64,000 bases of DNA from Thermosphaera aggregans. Lineage in GTDB: Archaea > Thermoproteota > Thermoprotei_A > Sulfolobales > Desulfurococcaceae. The stretch covers positions 734,582-798,581 of the forward strand of contig NZ_CP063144.1 of assembly GCF_014962245.1 (NCBI RefSeq), in the 5' to 3' direction. The notes below the pieces were generated by a model. The model was not told where the DNA came from and ran no database searches. It was given only the letters and a program-made list of their open reading frames with translations. Below are positions 51,211-60,112 of this stretch, piece after piece; the first letter of the stretch is position 1, and every line of letters begins with the position of its first letter. The translations under genes were made by a program, and so were the position numbers.

Positions 51211-51223
51211 TTAACTTTGTTAA
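51211..51223. promoter_or_regulatory. inverted repeat at the start of the HTH gene
   Basis: TTAACTTTGTTAA is a perfect inverted repeat (5-base arms, 3-base centre) ending at the first base of ATG 51223. No ribosome binding site precedes that ATG. A protein bound here would block a leaderless transcript, so autoregulation is possible. Confidence 0.35.
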
Positions 51224-51612
51224 TGGTTAGGAAACAATGGTGGAGGTTTTTGAAATCTTTTTGCGAAGTATACAATAGAAAAATACTTCCAGCGGTAAGG
51301 ATGTACCTGAGCAGAAAACTCGTCTTAGAGTACAAATTAAGCCAGTTAGACGCGGCTAAAATTCTCGGGTTAAAGCAATCCCTCGTCAACTATGCTGTGA
51401 CAGGCCGTAGAAGAAGCAAGTATTTCGAAGTCATCCTGGGTTTCGAGGCCTTCAGGAAATACCTGGATACTCTAGCTATGGAAATGTCCTCTAAGAAACA
51501 TAGAGAACCCTATGCTTGCGAGCTGTGCCGCTTTTTAATGAAGACGGGTTTGGTTGATGAAGTTTTAAAGGCGGTTGAAGAAAGCCCTTCAAGGATTTAT
51601 AAGCAGTATTAG
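51223..51612 (+). CDS. small HTH transcription regulator (COG2522 type)
   Basis: About 129 aa. ILPAVRMYLSRKLVLEYKLS leads into the helix-turn-helix LSQLDAAKILGLKQSLVNYAV (about 45-65), a layout typical of the archaeal COG2522 regulators. A CELC pair near residue 105 may bind metal or a cluster together with other cysteines. ATG 51223 is preferred to TTG 51217. Next to two repeat sites and the Mo/W genes, so it is a candidate regulator for them; unproven. Confidence 0.75.
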   Translation: MVRKQWWRFLKSFCEVYNRKILPAVRMYLSRKLVLEYKLSQLDAAKILGLKQSLVNYAVTGRRRSKYFEVILGFEAFRKYLDTLAMEMSSKKHREPYACELCRFLMKTGLVDEVLKAVEESPSRIYKQY

Positions 51613-51983
51613 CGGGCTGAGCCGAGTAGTTCATCTAACCTGAAGAAAGCATTCTTGGGCACGCCGGGCTTGTCACTATCTCCTAAAGCCCCCTCGATTC
51701 TCAATATTTTCGCCTTAATCTTGGGGCCACCAAACGAGTAACCACCGAGCCTCCCATTCTTGCGAACAACTCGGTGGCAGGGAATCACTATAGGGTTTTT
51801 ATTCCTCATTAAACACTGGGCGACAAGTCTTGGATGGGCACCTAGTAGCCTGCCGATATCGCTATATGAGGATACTTTCCCGATAGGGATTAGGCTGACA
51901 AGTATTAAGACGGCTTCGCATATGTCGTCAAATCTTGCGGGGCGTACTTCCAGAGTCTCATGATCAACGGTTACTACAAGCAT
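51609..51983 (-). CDS. ogt: methylated-DNA--protein-cysteine methyltransferase
   Basis: About 124 aa, only the C-terminal active domain of the family, which is common in archaea. PIGKVSSYSDIGRLLGAHPRLVAQCL holds the DNA-binding helix with the arginine finger, IPCHRVVRKNGRLGGYSFGG the active cysteine (PCHRV). It repairs O6-methylguanine by self-methylation. ATG 51983 is chosen; GTG 51992 is in frame. It overlaps the HTH gene by four bases at the 3' ends. Confidence 0.92.
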   Translation of the reverse strand: MLVVTVDHETLEVRPARFDDICEAVLILVSLIPIGKVSSYSDIGRLLGAHPRLVAQCLMRNKNPIVIPCHRVVRKNGRLGGYSFGGPKIKAKILRIEGALGDSDKPGVPKNAFFRLDELLGSAR

Positions 51984-52046
51984 CGTATTCACGTTTTTTA
52001 TTTATAATCTTAATGATAAATAACGCTTAATACGAGCTGACGGCGC

Positions 52047-52529
52047 ATGCGCATCTCAGTGAGCATTATAGTAGTTAGCGACAGGGTTCATGAAGGGTTA
52101 GCCGAGGATGCTAGCGGCTCGTTGGCTAGGAGAATGGTTGAGGAAAAAGGGTTTTTTGTGGAAGAGTTTACAGTTATTCCCAATTCTCACCGTGAGTTGC
52201 TCAGAGTTGTGAGAACTTCTAAGTCTAGATTAATAATCTTCATCGGGGGAACCGGGCCCGGCCCTCGGGATATTACAGTGGATGTTGTATCGCAGGTTGC
52301 ATGGAGGCATCTCCCAGGCTTTGGAGAGCTTTTCAGGGCCAAGTCTTTTGAAGTAAAAGGTTTCAGGGGCATTTTAACTAGGAGCGAGCTTTTCATTCTC
52401 CCCGATGGGAGAATAGCGGTCTGCCTCCCAGGATCCCCGGGGGCTGTTGAGCTAGGCTTGAACATTCTGTTAAACATTATTGAGCATCTTGTTGAGGAGG
52501 TTGACAGGTTTGAGGGGCAACATAATTGA
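52047..52529 (+). CDS. moaB: MoaB/Mog-type molybdopterin adenylyltransferase
   Basis: 160 aa. IIVVSDRVHEGLAEDASG at the N-terminus, IIFIGGTGPGPRDITVDVV with the GGTG MPT loop, and AVCLPGSPGAVELGLNILL at the end are all family marks. It adenylylates molybdopterin before metal insertion. Separate from the main Mo/W operon, on the other strand. Start ATG 52047. Overlaps the HAD gene at its 3' end. Confidence 0.92.
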   Translation: MRISVSIIVVSDRVHEGLAEDASGSLARRMVEEKGFFVEEFTVIPNSHRELLRVVRTSKSRLIIFIGGTGPGPRDITVDVVSQVAWRHLPGFGELFRAKSFEVKGFRGILTRSELFILPDGRIAVCLPGSPGAVELGLNILLNIIEHLVEEVDRFEGQHN

Positions 52530-53232
52530 GAAATACTGCAGTGTATCGTTCGATGTTTGGGGGACTCTCATAGACCTTAACTACATGTTGAGGAGAATAG
52601 CTTATGTCGCTGCGGAGAAAAAGAGAGAGAATGTGAACCTTTACACTTCCAAAGTGTTAGAGGCTTATGAAAAGTCTAAGATGTTGAGGAGGAGAAACCC
52701 TGAGATAACTCCAAACCAGCTTTTGGAGAAGTCAAAGGAGATAATGGCTGAAAAATTAGAGATGAACATAGGGGCGGTTGACAATATAATCGGGGAAGCC
52801 TTCAGGACAGCGGAAGTAGACAAGGCGGTTTATCAAGACGTGATTCCAACTCTTGACGGACTGGGTCGATTAGGCTTGAAAATAGGTGTTACAGGTAACG
52901 TTCTCTTCTGGCCGAGTAGGCTAACCATCTCGCTTCTTGAAAAAGTTGGTTTATCTAAATACTTCTCCATCTATGTTTTCTCGGACGAAATCGGGTATTC
53001 TAAACCCGATAGAGAAGCTTTTTTAAAATACGCAGAAACCGCGGAGTGCGAGCCCGAGAGGGTAATCCACGTGGGAGACAATGTCGTCGAGGATGTGGGT
53101 GGCGCTCTTTCCGCCGGATTCTATGCTGTGTTAATTCAACGAGGTCTTAACGATTCAATAGTTGTCAAGGCTTTGCGGTCTGCGGTAATAAACGATATGC
53201 GGGAGCTGTTAAGAGTGATTGAACAGTTTTAA
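52510..53232 (+). CDS. HAD-family hydrolase
   Basis: About 240 aa. Motif I FDVWGTLID (nucleophile and acid/base aspartates), motif II GVTGNV, lysine motif around GYSKPDREAFLKYAE, and motif IV HVGDNVVEDVGGAL. A helical cap lies between I and II. A phosphatase or dehalogenase of small molecules; a missing pterin-phosphate phosphatase would fit the context but is speculation. TTG 52510 behind GGAGG is taken as start; the frame opens to 52480 inside moaB. Confidence 0.82.
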   Translation: MRGNIIEKYCSVSFDVWGTLIDLNYMLRRIAYVAAEKKRENVNLYTSKVLEAYEKSKMLRRRNPEITPNQLLEKSKEIMAEKLEMNIGAVDNIIGEAFRTAEVDKAVYQDVIPTLDGLGRLGLKIGVTGNVLFWPSRLTISLLEKVGLSKYFSIYVFSDEIGYSKPDREAFLKYAETAECEPERVIHVGDNVVEDVGGALSAGFYAVLIQRGLNDSIVVKALRSAVINDMRELLRVIEQF

Positions 53233-53242
53233 GGCGGTTTAT

Positions 53243-54673
53243 ATGGAGTCCCTCGGGAAGTTTAGAGACAATATTTTAAACGGCCCGATCGGTAGGACGC
53301 TACTGTGGCTCGGCCTCCCGCTGATGCTGGTTCAATTAGTTAATATCTCGTACAACCTGGTTGATTCATTCTGGCTTAGCAGATACAGTGAGATAGCTCT
53401 GGCTGTTCCAAGACAAGTGTGGCCCACCTTCATGTTTCTCAATGCTGTTATACATGGATTGATGACCGCGAACCTCGCAATTATCAGTCAATTAGTAGGT
53501 GGGAGAAGATATGAGGAAGCCCACAAGACCGTTTCACAGTTCGTGACGGTCTCTTTATCGCTTAACGCGGTGCTTGCGATAGCTTACTTCTATCTTAGAC
53601 CATTCATTTTCAGATACATCGTTCAAACGCCGCCTGCACTGTACGATGATGTTCTAGGGTATTCCGGAATCATCGCGATAGACATAGTGTTTTCGGCCCT
53701 AACGCTTACTTATTCAACGATTCTCCAGTCGATAGGTGACACGAGAACCCCGGCCTACGTAAACCTGGTCGCGGCAATAGCAAACTTCATCCTGGATCCG
53801 CCATTCATTATAGGCTTAAGAATCAGTGGGGCTTACATAATCCCTCCCATGGGTGCGGTTGGAGCAGCTATGGCCACGGTGTTGGCAAGATCTGCGGGAT
53901 TGGTAGCCCTTATGGTGTTTCTGAATAAAAAATATCCTTATTTGACCCCTAAGCTGACAAGACGCTTAGAGAAAGAATGGGTGTTGATGAGTTTTAAAAT
54001 AGGTGTACCAGTTACACTAATGATGGCTTCCAATTCTCTCGCCTTCATGTTTCAAAACGCGTTGATCAATCAATACGGTGAGTATGCTGCTACGGCTGCC
54101 GCTATAGGGTTTTTGCTGATGGATCTAGCCGACGCTTTTTTATGGGGGTTTACAAGTAGCGTGGCGGTGATGATTGGCCAGGCGTTGGGCGCCAATCTCA
54201 TTGAGCGTGCTAGGAAAATAGCGAGGCTGGCCTCGCTGTACATTGCTGTTTCTACGGGCATTGCATCCATGATCGTGTTTATATTTAGGGGCTTTTTCAT
54301 CAACATATTCACCAGTAATGCGGCAGTCTACGCTGAAGCAGAAAGATTTGTTTCATTATTTCTTCCAAGCCTCCCATTCTTCACCTTATTCTTCATAGGC
54401 ATGTCGGTTGGAAGAGGCTCCGGCAAGACGTTTATCCCGACGGTAGTGGGCGTTGTAAGGCTGTGGGGGGTGAGATTGGCTTTCGGATACTTCCTGTCTA
54501 ATCAGCTGGGATGGGGAACAGTGGGTATTTGGCTGGCTATGGCTTTAAGCAACTACTTCTCCGGCCTAGCCATGTACGGATGGGTTCACAGAGGCTCGTG
54601 GGCTGTCCCCTTATTTAGGCATCAAGAAAAAATAATGCTTCACGGAATGGGGAATAAACCCTTGAACAGGTGA
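53243..54673 (+). CDS. MATE family efflux transporter
   Basis: About 476 aa, 12 predicted membrane segments in two six-helix halves. GRTLLWLGLPLMLVQLVNISYNLVDSFWLSR starts half one, and FKIGVPVTLMMASNSLAFMFQN half two, both MatE signature positions. It exports cationic organic compounds using Na+ or H+. ATG 53243 is preferred over TTG 53219, which overlaps the HAD gene. Followed by the pterin triad 6 bases later. Confidence 0.88.
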   Translation: MESLGKFRDNILNGPIGRTLLWLGLPLMLVQLVNISYNLVDSFWLSRYSEIALAVPRQVWPTFMFLNAVIHGLMTANLAIISQLVGGRRYEEAHKTVSQFVTVSLSLNAVLAIAYFYLRPFIFRYIVQTPPALYDDVLGYSGIIAIDIVFSALTLTYSTILQSIGDTRTPAYVNLVAAIANFILDPPFIIGLRISGAYIIPPMGAVGAAMATVLARSAGLVALMVFLNKKYPYLTPKLTRRLEKEWVLMSFKIGVPVTLMMASNSLAFMFQNALINQYGEYAATAAAIGFLLMDLADAFLWGFTSSVAVMIGQALGANLIERARKIARLASLYIAVSTGIASMIVFIFRGFFINIFTSNAAVYAEAERFVSLFLPSLPFFTLFFIGMSVGRGSGKTFIPTVVGVVRLWGVRLAFGYFLSNQLGWGTVGIWLAMALSNYFSGLAMYGWVHRGSWAVPLFRHQEKIMLHGMGNKPLNR

Positions 54674-54679
54674 CCCGGC

Positions 54680-55870
54680 ATGAGGGTCTTGGGGATAGAC
54701 CCTGGTACAAAAACCATGGATCTCTGTCTTCTCGACAACGGGGAAGTAGTGGGTGAAGCATCTATCGAAACCAGTAAGGTTGCTTCTAACCCTGAGACAG
54801 TCCTTGAAGAAATATCGGAACTTAAGCCTTTCGACGTCGTAGTCGTGCCCTCGGGGTATGGTGTTGAGCCATTGGATTTGGAACGGGTTCCGCGAGATCT
54901 ACTGGAGGAATGGTATTATACGTTCGTCCTGGCTACGACGCGCGAGGAAATACGGGAGGGCTTTGAAAAAGGAATCATTGGCGCTAAAATATATTACGCC
55001 ATGGTGAGGCTCGTAGAGAAACTATACGAGCTTGAGGCGAAAAAGATACTGATTCCAGGGGTTATTAACCTACCCACAGTTCCGCTTCACCGCAAGATTA
55101 ATAAAATAGATATGGGTACTGCTGACAAGCTTGCGGTAGCTGTTTTAGGGATTCATGAAGTAGCGAGTGCTTTGGGCGTCGACTACGAGCATGTTAATTA
55201 CATACATGTCGAGCTCGGATTCGGATATAATGCGGTGATGGGGGTTGAAAAAGGCTTAATCGTTGATGGTATTGGAGGCTCATTCACGCCGGGGCCAGGG
55301 TTCCTGACGGCTGGGGCGTTAGACTTAGAGGTTGCCCAGTCAATTGGAAAACTCGATAAGAAAGATGTTTTCACAACAGGATGCGGCCCATTGACAGGAG
55401 TGTCTACTCCTGAAGACATGGTAGAGAAGTCCGGTAGCGACTGGAGAAGCAGGATATGCCTTGAGGCTTTTATTGAGGGGGTTGTTAAAGCTGTTCACCA
55501 GATAATGCACAGTGTTAAGAACCCTGATTTAATCCTGCTCTCAGGGAGGGTTTCGAGAATCCCTGGAATCAGGCTTGAATTGGAGAAGAGATTGGGAGGA
55601 ATTAGCGAAGTAAAGGCTATGAAGGGATTACCAGGGGCTAGAAGCGTCAAGGAAACGGCTCAAGGATATTCCGTAGTCGGGGATGGCTTAACAGGTGGGG
55701 TGTTCAAAGGCCTTATCATCCATGTAAAAGTAGGTGAAGCTGTGGGAAGCGCCTTAGACTATGTCTTAATTCCCGCCTTCTTTGAAAGCAGGCTGGGCAG
55801 GAATTTCCTCCGGCTCAGGGGAGTAGGGTTTAGGACCCAGCCCTTGAACACTTCATGGTGGAGTTCTTGA
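54680..55870 (+). CDS. DUF1464 actin/hexokinase-fold protein
   Basis: 396 aa archaeal family, annotated in some databases as predicted kinase. LGIDPGTKTMDLCLLDNG is the phosphate-1 loop of the ASKHA fold, VELGFGYNAVMGVEKGLIVDGIGG and ILLSGRVSRIPGIRLELEKRLG are the phosphate-2 and adenosine regions. Substrate unknown. Start ATG 54680. It overlaps DUF447 and is cotranscribed with it and mptG, which suggests a role in pterin cofactor synthesis; this link is by context only. Confidence 0.78.
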   Translation: MRVLGIDPGTKTMDLCLLDNGEVVGEASIETSKVASNPETVLEEISELKPFDVVVVPSGYGVEPLDLERVPRDLLEEWYYTFVLATTREEIREGFEKGIIGAKIYYAMVRLVEKLYELEAKKILIPGVINLPTVPLHRKINKIDMGTADKLAVAVLGIHEVASALGVDYEHVNYIHVELGFGYNAVMGVEKGLIVDGIGGSFTPGPGFLTAGALDLEVAQSIGKLDKKDVFTTGCGPLTGVSTPEDMVEKSGSDWRSRICLEAFIEGVVKAVHQIMHSVKNPDLILLSGRVSRIPGIRLELEKRLGGISEVKAMKGLPGARSVKETAQGYSVVGDGLTGGVFKGLIIHVKVGEAVGSALDYVLIPAFFESRLGRNFLRLRGVGFRTQPLNTSWWSS

Positions 55871-56484
55871 AGATTAGGGAAAAGGTGTGGTATGAAGGCA
55901 TTGTAAGCGTTTTAGCTGGTGAGCAACCCTATTTCACCCCGCTCGGCTTTCAAATAGTCAACGGGGTTGTCAAGCTAAAAGTGTATAGTTCTGCGAAAAC
56001 CTCCTCGCTGTTAACCATATACCCTGAAGCCGTTCTGAACATCACAGACGACCCATATCTATTCTTTCTATCAACATTCAAGGAGCAGACAGGCGGCATT
56101 CCTAAAGATGAAGTGGAATTCATAAATGGCTACCCCGTGTTAAGAAAGGCCTATGGCTACATAATGATGAAGAGGAGAAAGTTCTCACCACAGGGTGAAG
56201 TGCTTCTTTTTGACTACAACATTGAGAAAATCATGGATAATCCTTTGTACTGTGATAATATTGAGCCTTATTCGAGGTGCAGGGCGTTTCTTATAGAAAT
56301 GATAATCTATGCATCGAAGATCCGAGACGTATCAATCAAGGAAGGAGCCGGAGACCTTCTGAACCGTTTCGAGAAATCGCTCGACTATTCATATGAAATA
56401 GTAATTAAAACATGTATGGATCAGGCTGAATTAGGGATTGCGAACAAGTTGAAGGAGATGGTTTCAGGTTGGCTGAGGAAATAA
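55867..56484 (+). CDS. DUF447 protein (flavin reductase-like fold)
   Basis: About 205 aa. EGIVSVLAGEQPYFTPLGFQIV and VLNITDDPYLFFLSTFKE match the archaeal DUF447 family, a split-barrel fold that in other archaea sits next to methanopterin genes. Reaction unknown. I choose TTG 55867, whose TTGA overlaps the DUF1464 stop, with GGTGGAG before it; ATG 55855 is also open. Overlaps mptG by 16 bases. Confidence 0.75.
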   Translation: MKIREKVWYEGIVSVLAGEQPYFTPLGFQIVNGVVKLKVYSSAKTSSLLTIYPEAVLNITDDPYLFFLSTFKEQTGGIPKDEVEFINGYPVLRKAYGYIMMKRRKFSPQGEVLLFDYNIEKIMDNPLYCDNIEPYSRCRAFLIEMIIYASKIRDVSIKEGAGDLLNRFEKSLDYSYEIVIKTCMDQAELGIANKLKEMVSGWLRK

Positions 56485-57404
56485 CTGTTTCGGCGCCTGC
56501 CCGTCTTCACTTTGGAATGATCAATCCTTTTAGAAGAGATCTCAGACTCTACCTGGGAGCTGGATTAGCCGTAAACAAACCCCGGGTTGAAGTTGTTGTT
56601 AGAAAGAATAAGGAATTATCCTTCAGAGGGCCCAGATCTGAGGAAGTAGGGGTGAAGCTAAGACCACTCATAGAAAAGTATGATTTGCGGAAGGGAGAAG
56701 TAGAAGTAAGGAAGACTATTCCGAAGCACGTTGGCTTGGGTTCGACAACGCAACTGCTCCTCTCGGTAGCCAAAGGTCTTCTCGTAGCCAATGATATTCC
56801 TTTCAACATTGAGGAAGTCTCATCCGTTTTAAACATTGGGAGGGTTTCCGGCATAGGGAAATACGCATTCCAGTATGGAGGGTTTATCGTTGACTCCGGC
56901 GTGAAAGGGAAGGACTCTGCAACGCTTTACATGAGGTTAAAGTTTCCCGAGGATTGGAGGTTTATCATAGTAATACCTGAAGGGCGCGGCTTGAGCGATG
57001 AGGAGGAGAATAGGGTTTTCGAAGCTGTCGAAACCATTCCCGAGTCGTTAATTCACGAAGCATCATACCACTTATTCGTTGAATTGATACCCTCAATCAT
57101 CGAGGAAGATGTTGAAGGTTTCTCCGAGGGTTTAGAAAAGCTCCAGCTGGTTGTCGGGAAAATGTTCAGCAAGTATCAAGGAGGTGTTTTCTCGAAGCAT
57201 TCTGAAAAAGTGGTTGACATTTTAAAGAAGCTGGGTGTTAGAGGGGTAGGCCAGTCCTCGTGGGGTCCCGCGGTCTACGGGGTAATCCCTCCTGGTGGAA
57301 ACCCCTACGAGATAAGAAACCTTGTCTCCATCATGGTGAGCGGTGATGTTTTAATAGTTGAGCCAGATAACTCCGGCGCACTCTTAACCATTACAAAGCA
57401 ATAG
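56469..57404 (+). CDS. mptG: beta-ribofuranosylaminobenzene 5'-phosphate synthase
   Basis: 311 aa, GHMP-fold enzyme of methanopterin synthesis. It joins 4-aminobenzoate (or hydroxybenzoate) to PRPP with loss of CO2. SAPARLHFGMINPF is the family N-terminus, IPKHVGLGSTTQLLLSVAKG the phosphate loop, and GRVSGIGKYAFQYGGFIVDSG the next conserved block. Presence in a non-methanogen suggests a methanopterin-like one-carbon carrier. Start TTG 56469. Ends with a 14-base convergent overlap with ggt. Confidence 0.87.
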   Translation: MAEEITVSAPARLHFGMINPFRRDLRLYLGAGLAVNKPRVEVVVRKNKELSFRGPRSEEVGVKLRPLIEKYDLRKGEVEVRKTIPKHVGLGSTTQLLLSVAKGLLVANDIPFNIEEVSSVLNIGRVSGIGKYAFQYGGFIVDSGVKGKDSATLYMRLKFPEDWRFIIVIPEGRGLSDEEENRVFEAVETIPESLIHEASYHLFVELIPSIIEEDVEGFSEGLEKLQLVVGKMFSKYQGGVFSKHSEKVVDILKKLGVRGVGQSSWGPAVYGVIPPGGNPYEIRNLVSIMVSGDVLIVEPDNSGALLTITKQ

Positions 57405-58878
57405 CAATCCCCTCGCTCCTTGGATCGTTGCCTAAAACCACATATCCCTTCTTCTTAATAGCAACGTGGACGTGGCCATGTGTTCCGTAGGGTCTAGTCA
57501 ACACTGATGAAATCTTACCTGTCTCAACCGTGTTGAGCGGAGGCTCTACTTCAACGGTTTGCTTAACATAAGGTTTAGTATAAATGAACCTCGGAGCATC
57601 TAGCGCCTCAGCAAGATCCATGTTATATATGAAGAGGTTTTCATACACTCGCAAATGAAGTTGCGGCCTATAGTCTCCCCCGACACATCCTATGATATAT
57701 TTGCCCTCCCCGGCATCAATCCCAAGTATTGACAACGTGTGGAGGGGAAGCTTCTTAGGGGCTGGGCTATTAGGTAAACCCTTAGTCTTCGCGAACCCGA
57801 TTCCCCTGTTTTGCACTGGGAAACCGCCCATCATGAGCCCGGAGCCAAATGGGTGGAATAAGCTCTGTATGAAGCCCACAACGGCCTCCCCATCGGAAAC
57901 TATGAAGAAAGTCGTGTCGCCACCGCCTAAGCCTTCAGTAGCGAATGTTTTTACATCCTTGATTTTCCCGTAGTGCAGGTACTCGTAAGGATTAACCACC
58001 ATGTAGTCAGGATCTCCTATGAAATTATCTCTAAACAAGTATGATTTCTCAACAGGCTCGGACCATGCGAGAATTCTTTGAGGATCGTTGAACCCATACC
58101 TGTCTAAGCCAAGCTCGTGGAGCGCTGTTATCAAGTTTAAAGTCGTTATACCTTGAGAGTTGGGAGGAAGCTCGTAGAATGTTCTTCCATCAAGCTCGAG
58201 CTTCAAAGGAGTCACCCTGAATCCCTCATGCTCCATAAAGTCCTCCAAGCCCAGGTCGACCCCCTGTTCTTGCAGCTCACTCACCAACTCTTCAGCCAGT
58301 TTTCCATGATAGAACTCGTCCCAACCCCTAGTAGCTATGATTCTAAGCGTTCTACCCGCATCCCTGTTAACCACTAAATCACCGTGGGAAAGTCCCATGT
58401 AATACTTGGCCCACTTATAGTTTGAAAGAATATCCCTTCGAGCCTTCACGGATGACGCCAGGAACCAGCCCGCCCTAAAGCCATTGTAGGCTAGACTGAT
58501 CGCGGGCTTCAACAAGGTAGACATGGGGAGAGTACCATATTCCTCGTTAATCATGCCCCAGAGGTAGACAAGGCCCGGAACAGTCACCGTTAATGGTCCC
58601 GTTATCGGTTTTTCCTGGATGAATCTCTCAGGGTTGAACCCTGATGGAGACCTCCCCGACGAAGAGTAGGCTATTACATCCTGATCCAGGAATCCCAGTA
58701 GGAATCCATCGCCGCCTGGGCCTCCCATTTGCGGCTGGACAACTGAGAGAACGCTGCTAACCGCTATCGCGGCATCGAAGGCGTTTCCTCCTTGCTCGAG
58801 AATTTCAATGCCTGCTTTAACAGCTAGGTAATGATCAGCGGATACCCCTTTTCCTCCCTGAGCTATCTTCACCGGCAT
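57391..58878 (-). CDS. ggt: gamma-glutamyltransferase family protein (cytosolic)
   Basis: 495 aa Ntn-hydrolase precursor. GGNAFDAAIAVSSVLSVVQPQMGGPGGDGF is split into the GGNAxDAAVA and GxGGGGF regions of Ggt. The catalytic threonine is in LGGGDTTFFIVSDGEAV, where self-cleavage gives the small subunit. NRGIGFAKT and GGDYRPQLHLRVYEN follow. There is no signal peptide, unlike most bacterial Ggt, so it acts in the cytosol, on glutathione-like amides or another gamma-glutamyl compound. Start ATG 58878. Same strand as the CoA-transferase. Confidence 0.87.
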   Translation of the reverse strand: MPVKIAQGGKGVSADHYLAVKAGIEILEQGGNAFDAAIAVSSVLSVVQPQMGGPGGDGFLLGFLDQDVIAYSSSGRSPSGFNPERFIQEKPITGPLTVTVPGLVYLWGMINEEYGTLPMSTLLKPAISLAYNGFRAGWFLASSVKARRDILSNYKWAKYYMGLSHGDLVVNRDAGRTLRIIATRGWDEFYHGKLAEELVSELQEQGVDLGLEDFMEHEGFRVTPLKLELDGRTFYELPPNSQGITTLNLITALHELGLDRYGFNDPQRILAWSEPVEKSYLFRDNFIGDPDYMVVNPYEYLHYGKIKDVKTFATEGLGGGDTTFFIVSDGEAVVGFIQSLFHPFGSGLMMGGFPVQNRGIGFAKTKGLPNSPAPKKLPLHTLSILGIDAGEGKYIIGCVGGDYRPQLHLRVYENLFIYNMDLAEALDAPRFIYTKPYVKQTVEVEPPLNTVETGKISSVLTRPYGTHGHVHVAIKKKGYVVLGNDPRSEGIAIAL

Positions 58879-58897
58879 ATGACGCCACTCTCTAATC

Positions 58898-60076
58898 CTA
58901 TGGATAGTATACTACTCCCTCTTTCCTCAGTACTTCTATCTCCGGCTCCGAGTAACCCAGTTCCTTTAAAACTTCCACCGTATCCTGTCCCAGCGTTGGC
59001 GGGGGAGTAAGGCTATTGCTTCTCGCGCCGTTAATGAAGCCTGGTGAAGAGAGCTGCGGTATTTCTCCAAGCTTACGGTGCCTGACTTTGAAGACTATTC
59101 CTTGGTTTTTAACGTAAGGGTCTTCAAACACTTCGTCAATCTCATACACAGGTGCCGCGGGGACTCCCGATTTACTCAATGTTTCAATCCAAAATTCCCG
59201 AGTGTTTCCATGGAAAATTTCCTGTAAAATCTTGATCAACTCATCCCTGTTCTTAACCCTTTCAGGATTGGTGGCAAACCTTGGATCGCTCGCCAAGTCT
59301 TCTCTCCCAATCGCTTTACAAAGGTTTAACCATAACCTATCATTCGCGGCTGCCACTATGAACCACTTCCCATGCTTGTCTTGGAAGGCTTGGTATGGAA
59401 CCATTGAAGGATGCGCATGCCCCATTCTTCTAGGCTTTCGTCCAGTAGTTAAATACATCATGGGAACATAGCACATTGAAAATATGGCGGCATCATACAT
59501 GGGGACTTCAATTCTGAGCGGCCTTATGCCGCTGTATAGGCCTGCAAGAATGTAGTTGGCAATTATCAGCCCGGTTATAACGTCGAAAAGCGCGAAGCTC
59601 ACTCTAACCGGGGGTGAGCCTTCTTCCCCGGTCGTCGTCATAAGCCCGGACATTGCTTGGATTATAAGGTCGTACGCGGGCTTTTCCTCGTAAATGCTGT
59701 TCTTACTGAAGCCTTTGATGCTCGCGTATATGAGGTTTTGGTTTATTTTGACGAGTGTTTCATAGTCGACTCCGAGCTTCTCAGCTACTCCCGGCCTGAA
59801 GTTTTCTATGACCACTTGAACCCTTTTAACGAGATCATGGATTATTTTCACTCCTCTAGGGTCTTTCAAGTTTACAACCACGCTTCTTTTTCCACGGTTA
59901 ATCGAGAGGTAGTACGAGCTTTCCCCGTCAACGAACGGAGCCCAGCTCCGTGTCTCGTCGCCGGAGGGAGACTCTATCTTTATAACCTCCGCGCCAAGGT
60001 CGGCCAATACCATTGTCGCGAATGGGCCTGCTAAAGTATGGCTTAAGTCAAGCACTTTTAATCCTTTTAAAAGCAT
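58898..60076 (-). CDS. class III CoA-transferase (CaiB/BaiF family)
   Basis: 392 aa. LKVLDLSHTLAGPFATMVLADLGAEVIKIE is covered by the family N-terminus; YDLIIQAMSGLMTTTG holds the catalytic aspartate that forms an acyl anhydride with the donor. PHPSMVPYQAFQ is seen as AHPSMVPYQAF. It moves CoA between carboxylic acids; acids not known (formyl-CoA or succinyl-CoA/benzylsuccinate type are family precedents). Start ATG 60076. Same-strand neighbour of ggt with 19 bases between. Confidence 0.87.
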   Translation of the reverse strand: MLLKGLKVLDLSHTLAGPFATMVLADLGAEVIKIESPSGDETRSWAPFVDGESSYYLSINRGKRSVVVNLKDPRGVKIIHDLVKRVQVVIENFRPGVAEKLGVDYETLVKINQNLIYASIKGFSKNSIYEEKPAYDLIIQAMSGLMTTTGEEGSPPVRVSFALFDVITGLIIANYILAGLYSGIRPLRIEVPMYDAAIFSMCYVPMMYLTTGRKPRRMGHAHPSMVPYQAFQDKHGKWFIVAAANDRLWLNLCKAIGREDLASDPRFATNPERVKNRDELIKILQEIFHGNTREFWIETLSKSGVPAAPVYEIDEVFEDPYVKNQGIVFKVRHRKLGEIPQLSSPGFINGARSNSLTPPPTLGQDTVEVLKELGYSEPEIEVLRKEGVVYYP

Positions 60077-60112
60077 GAACTACACCCTACGGTTTAACAG
60101 AATCATACTATA

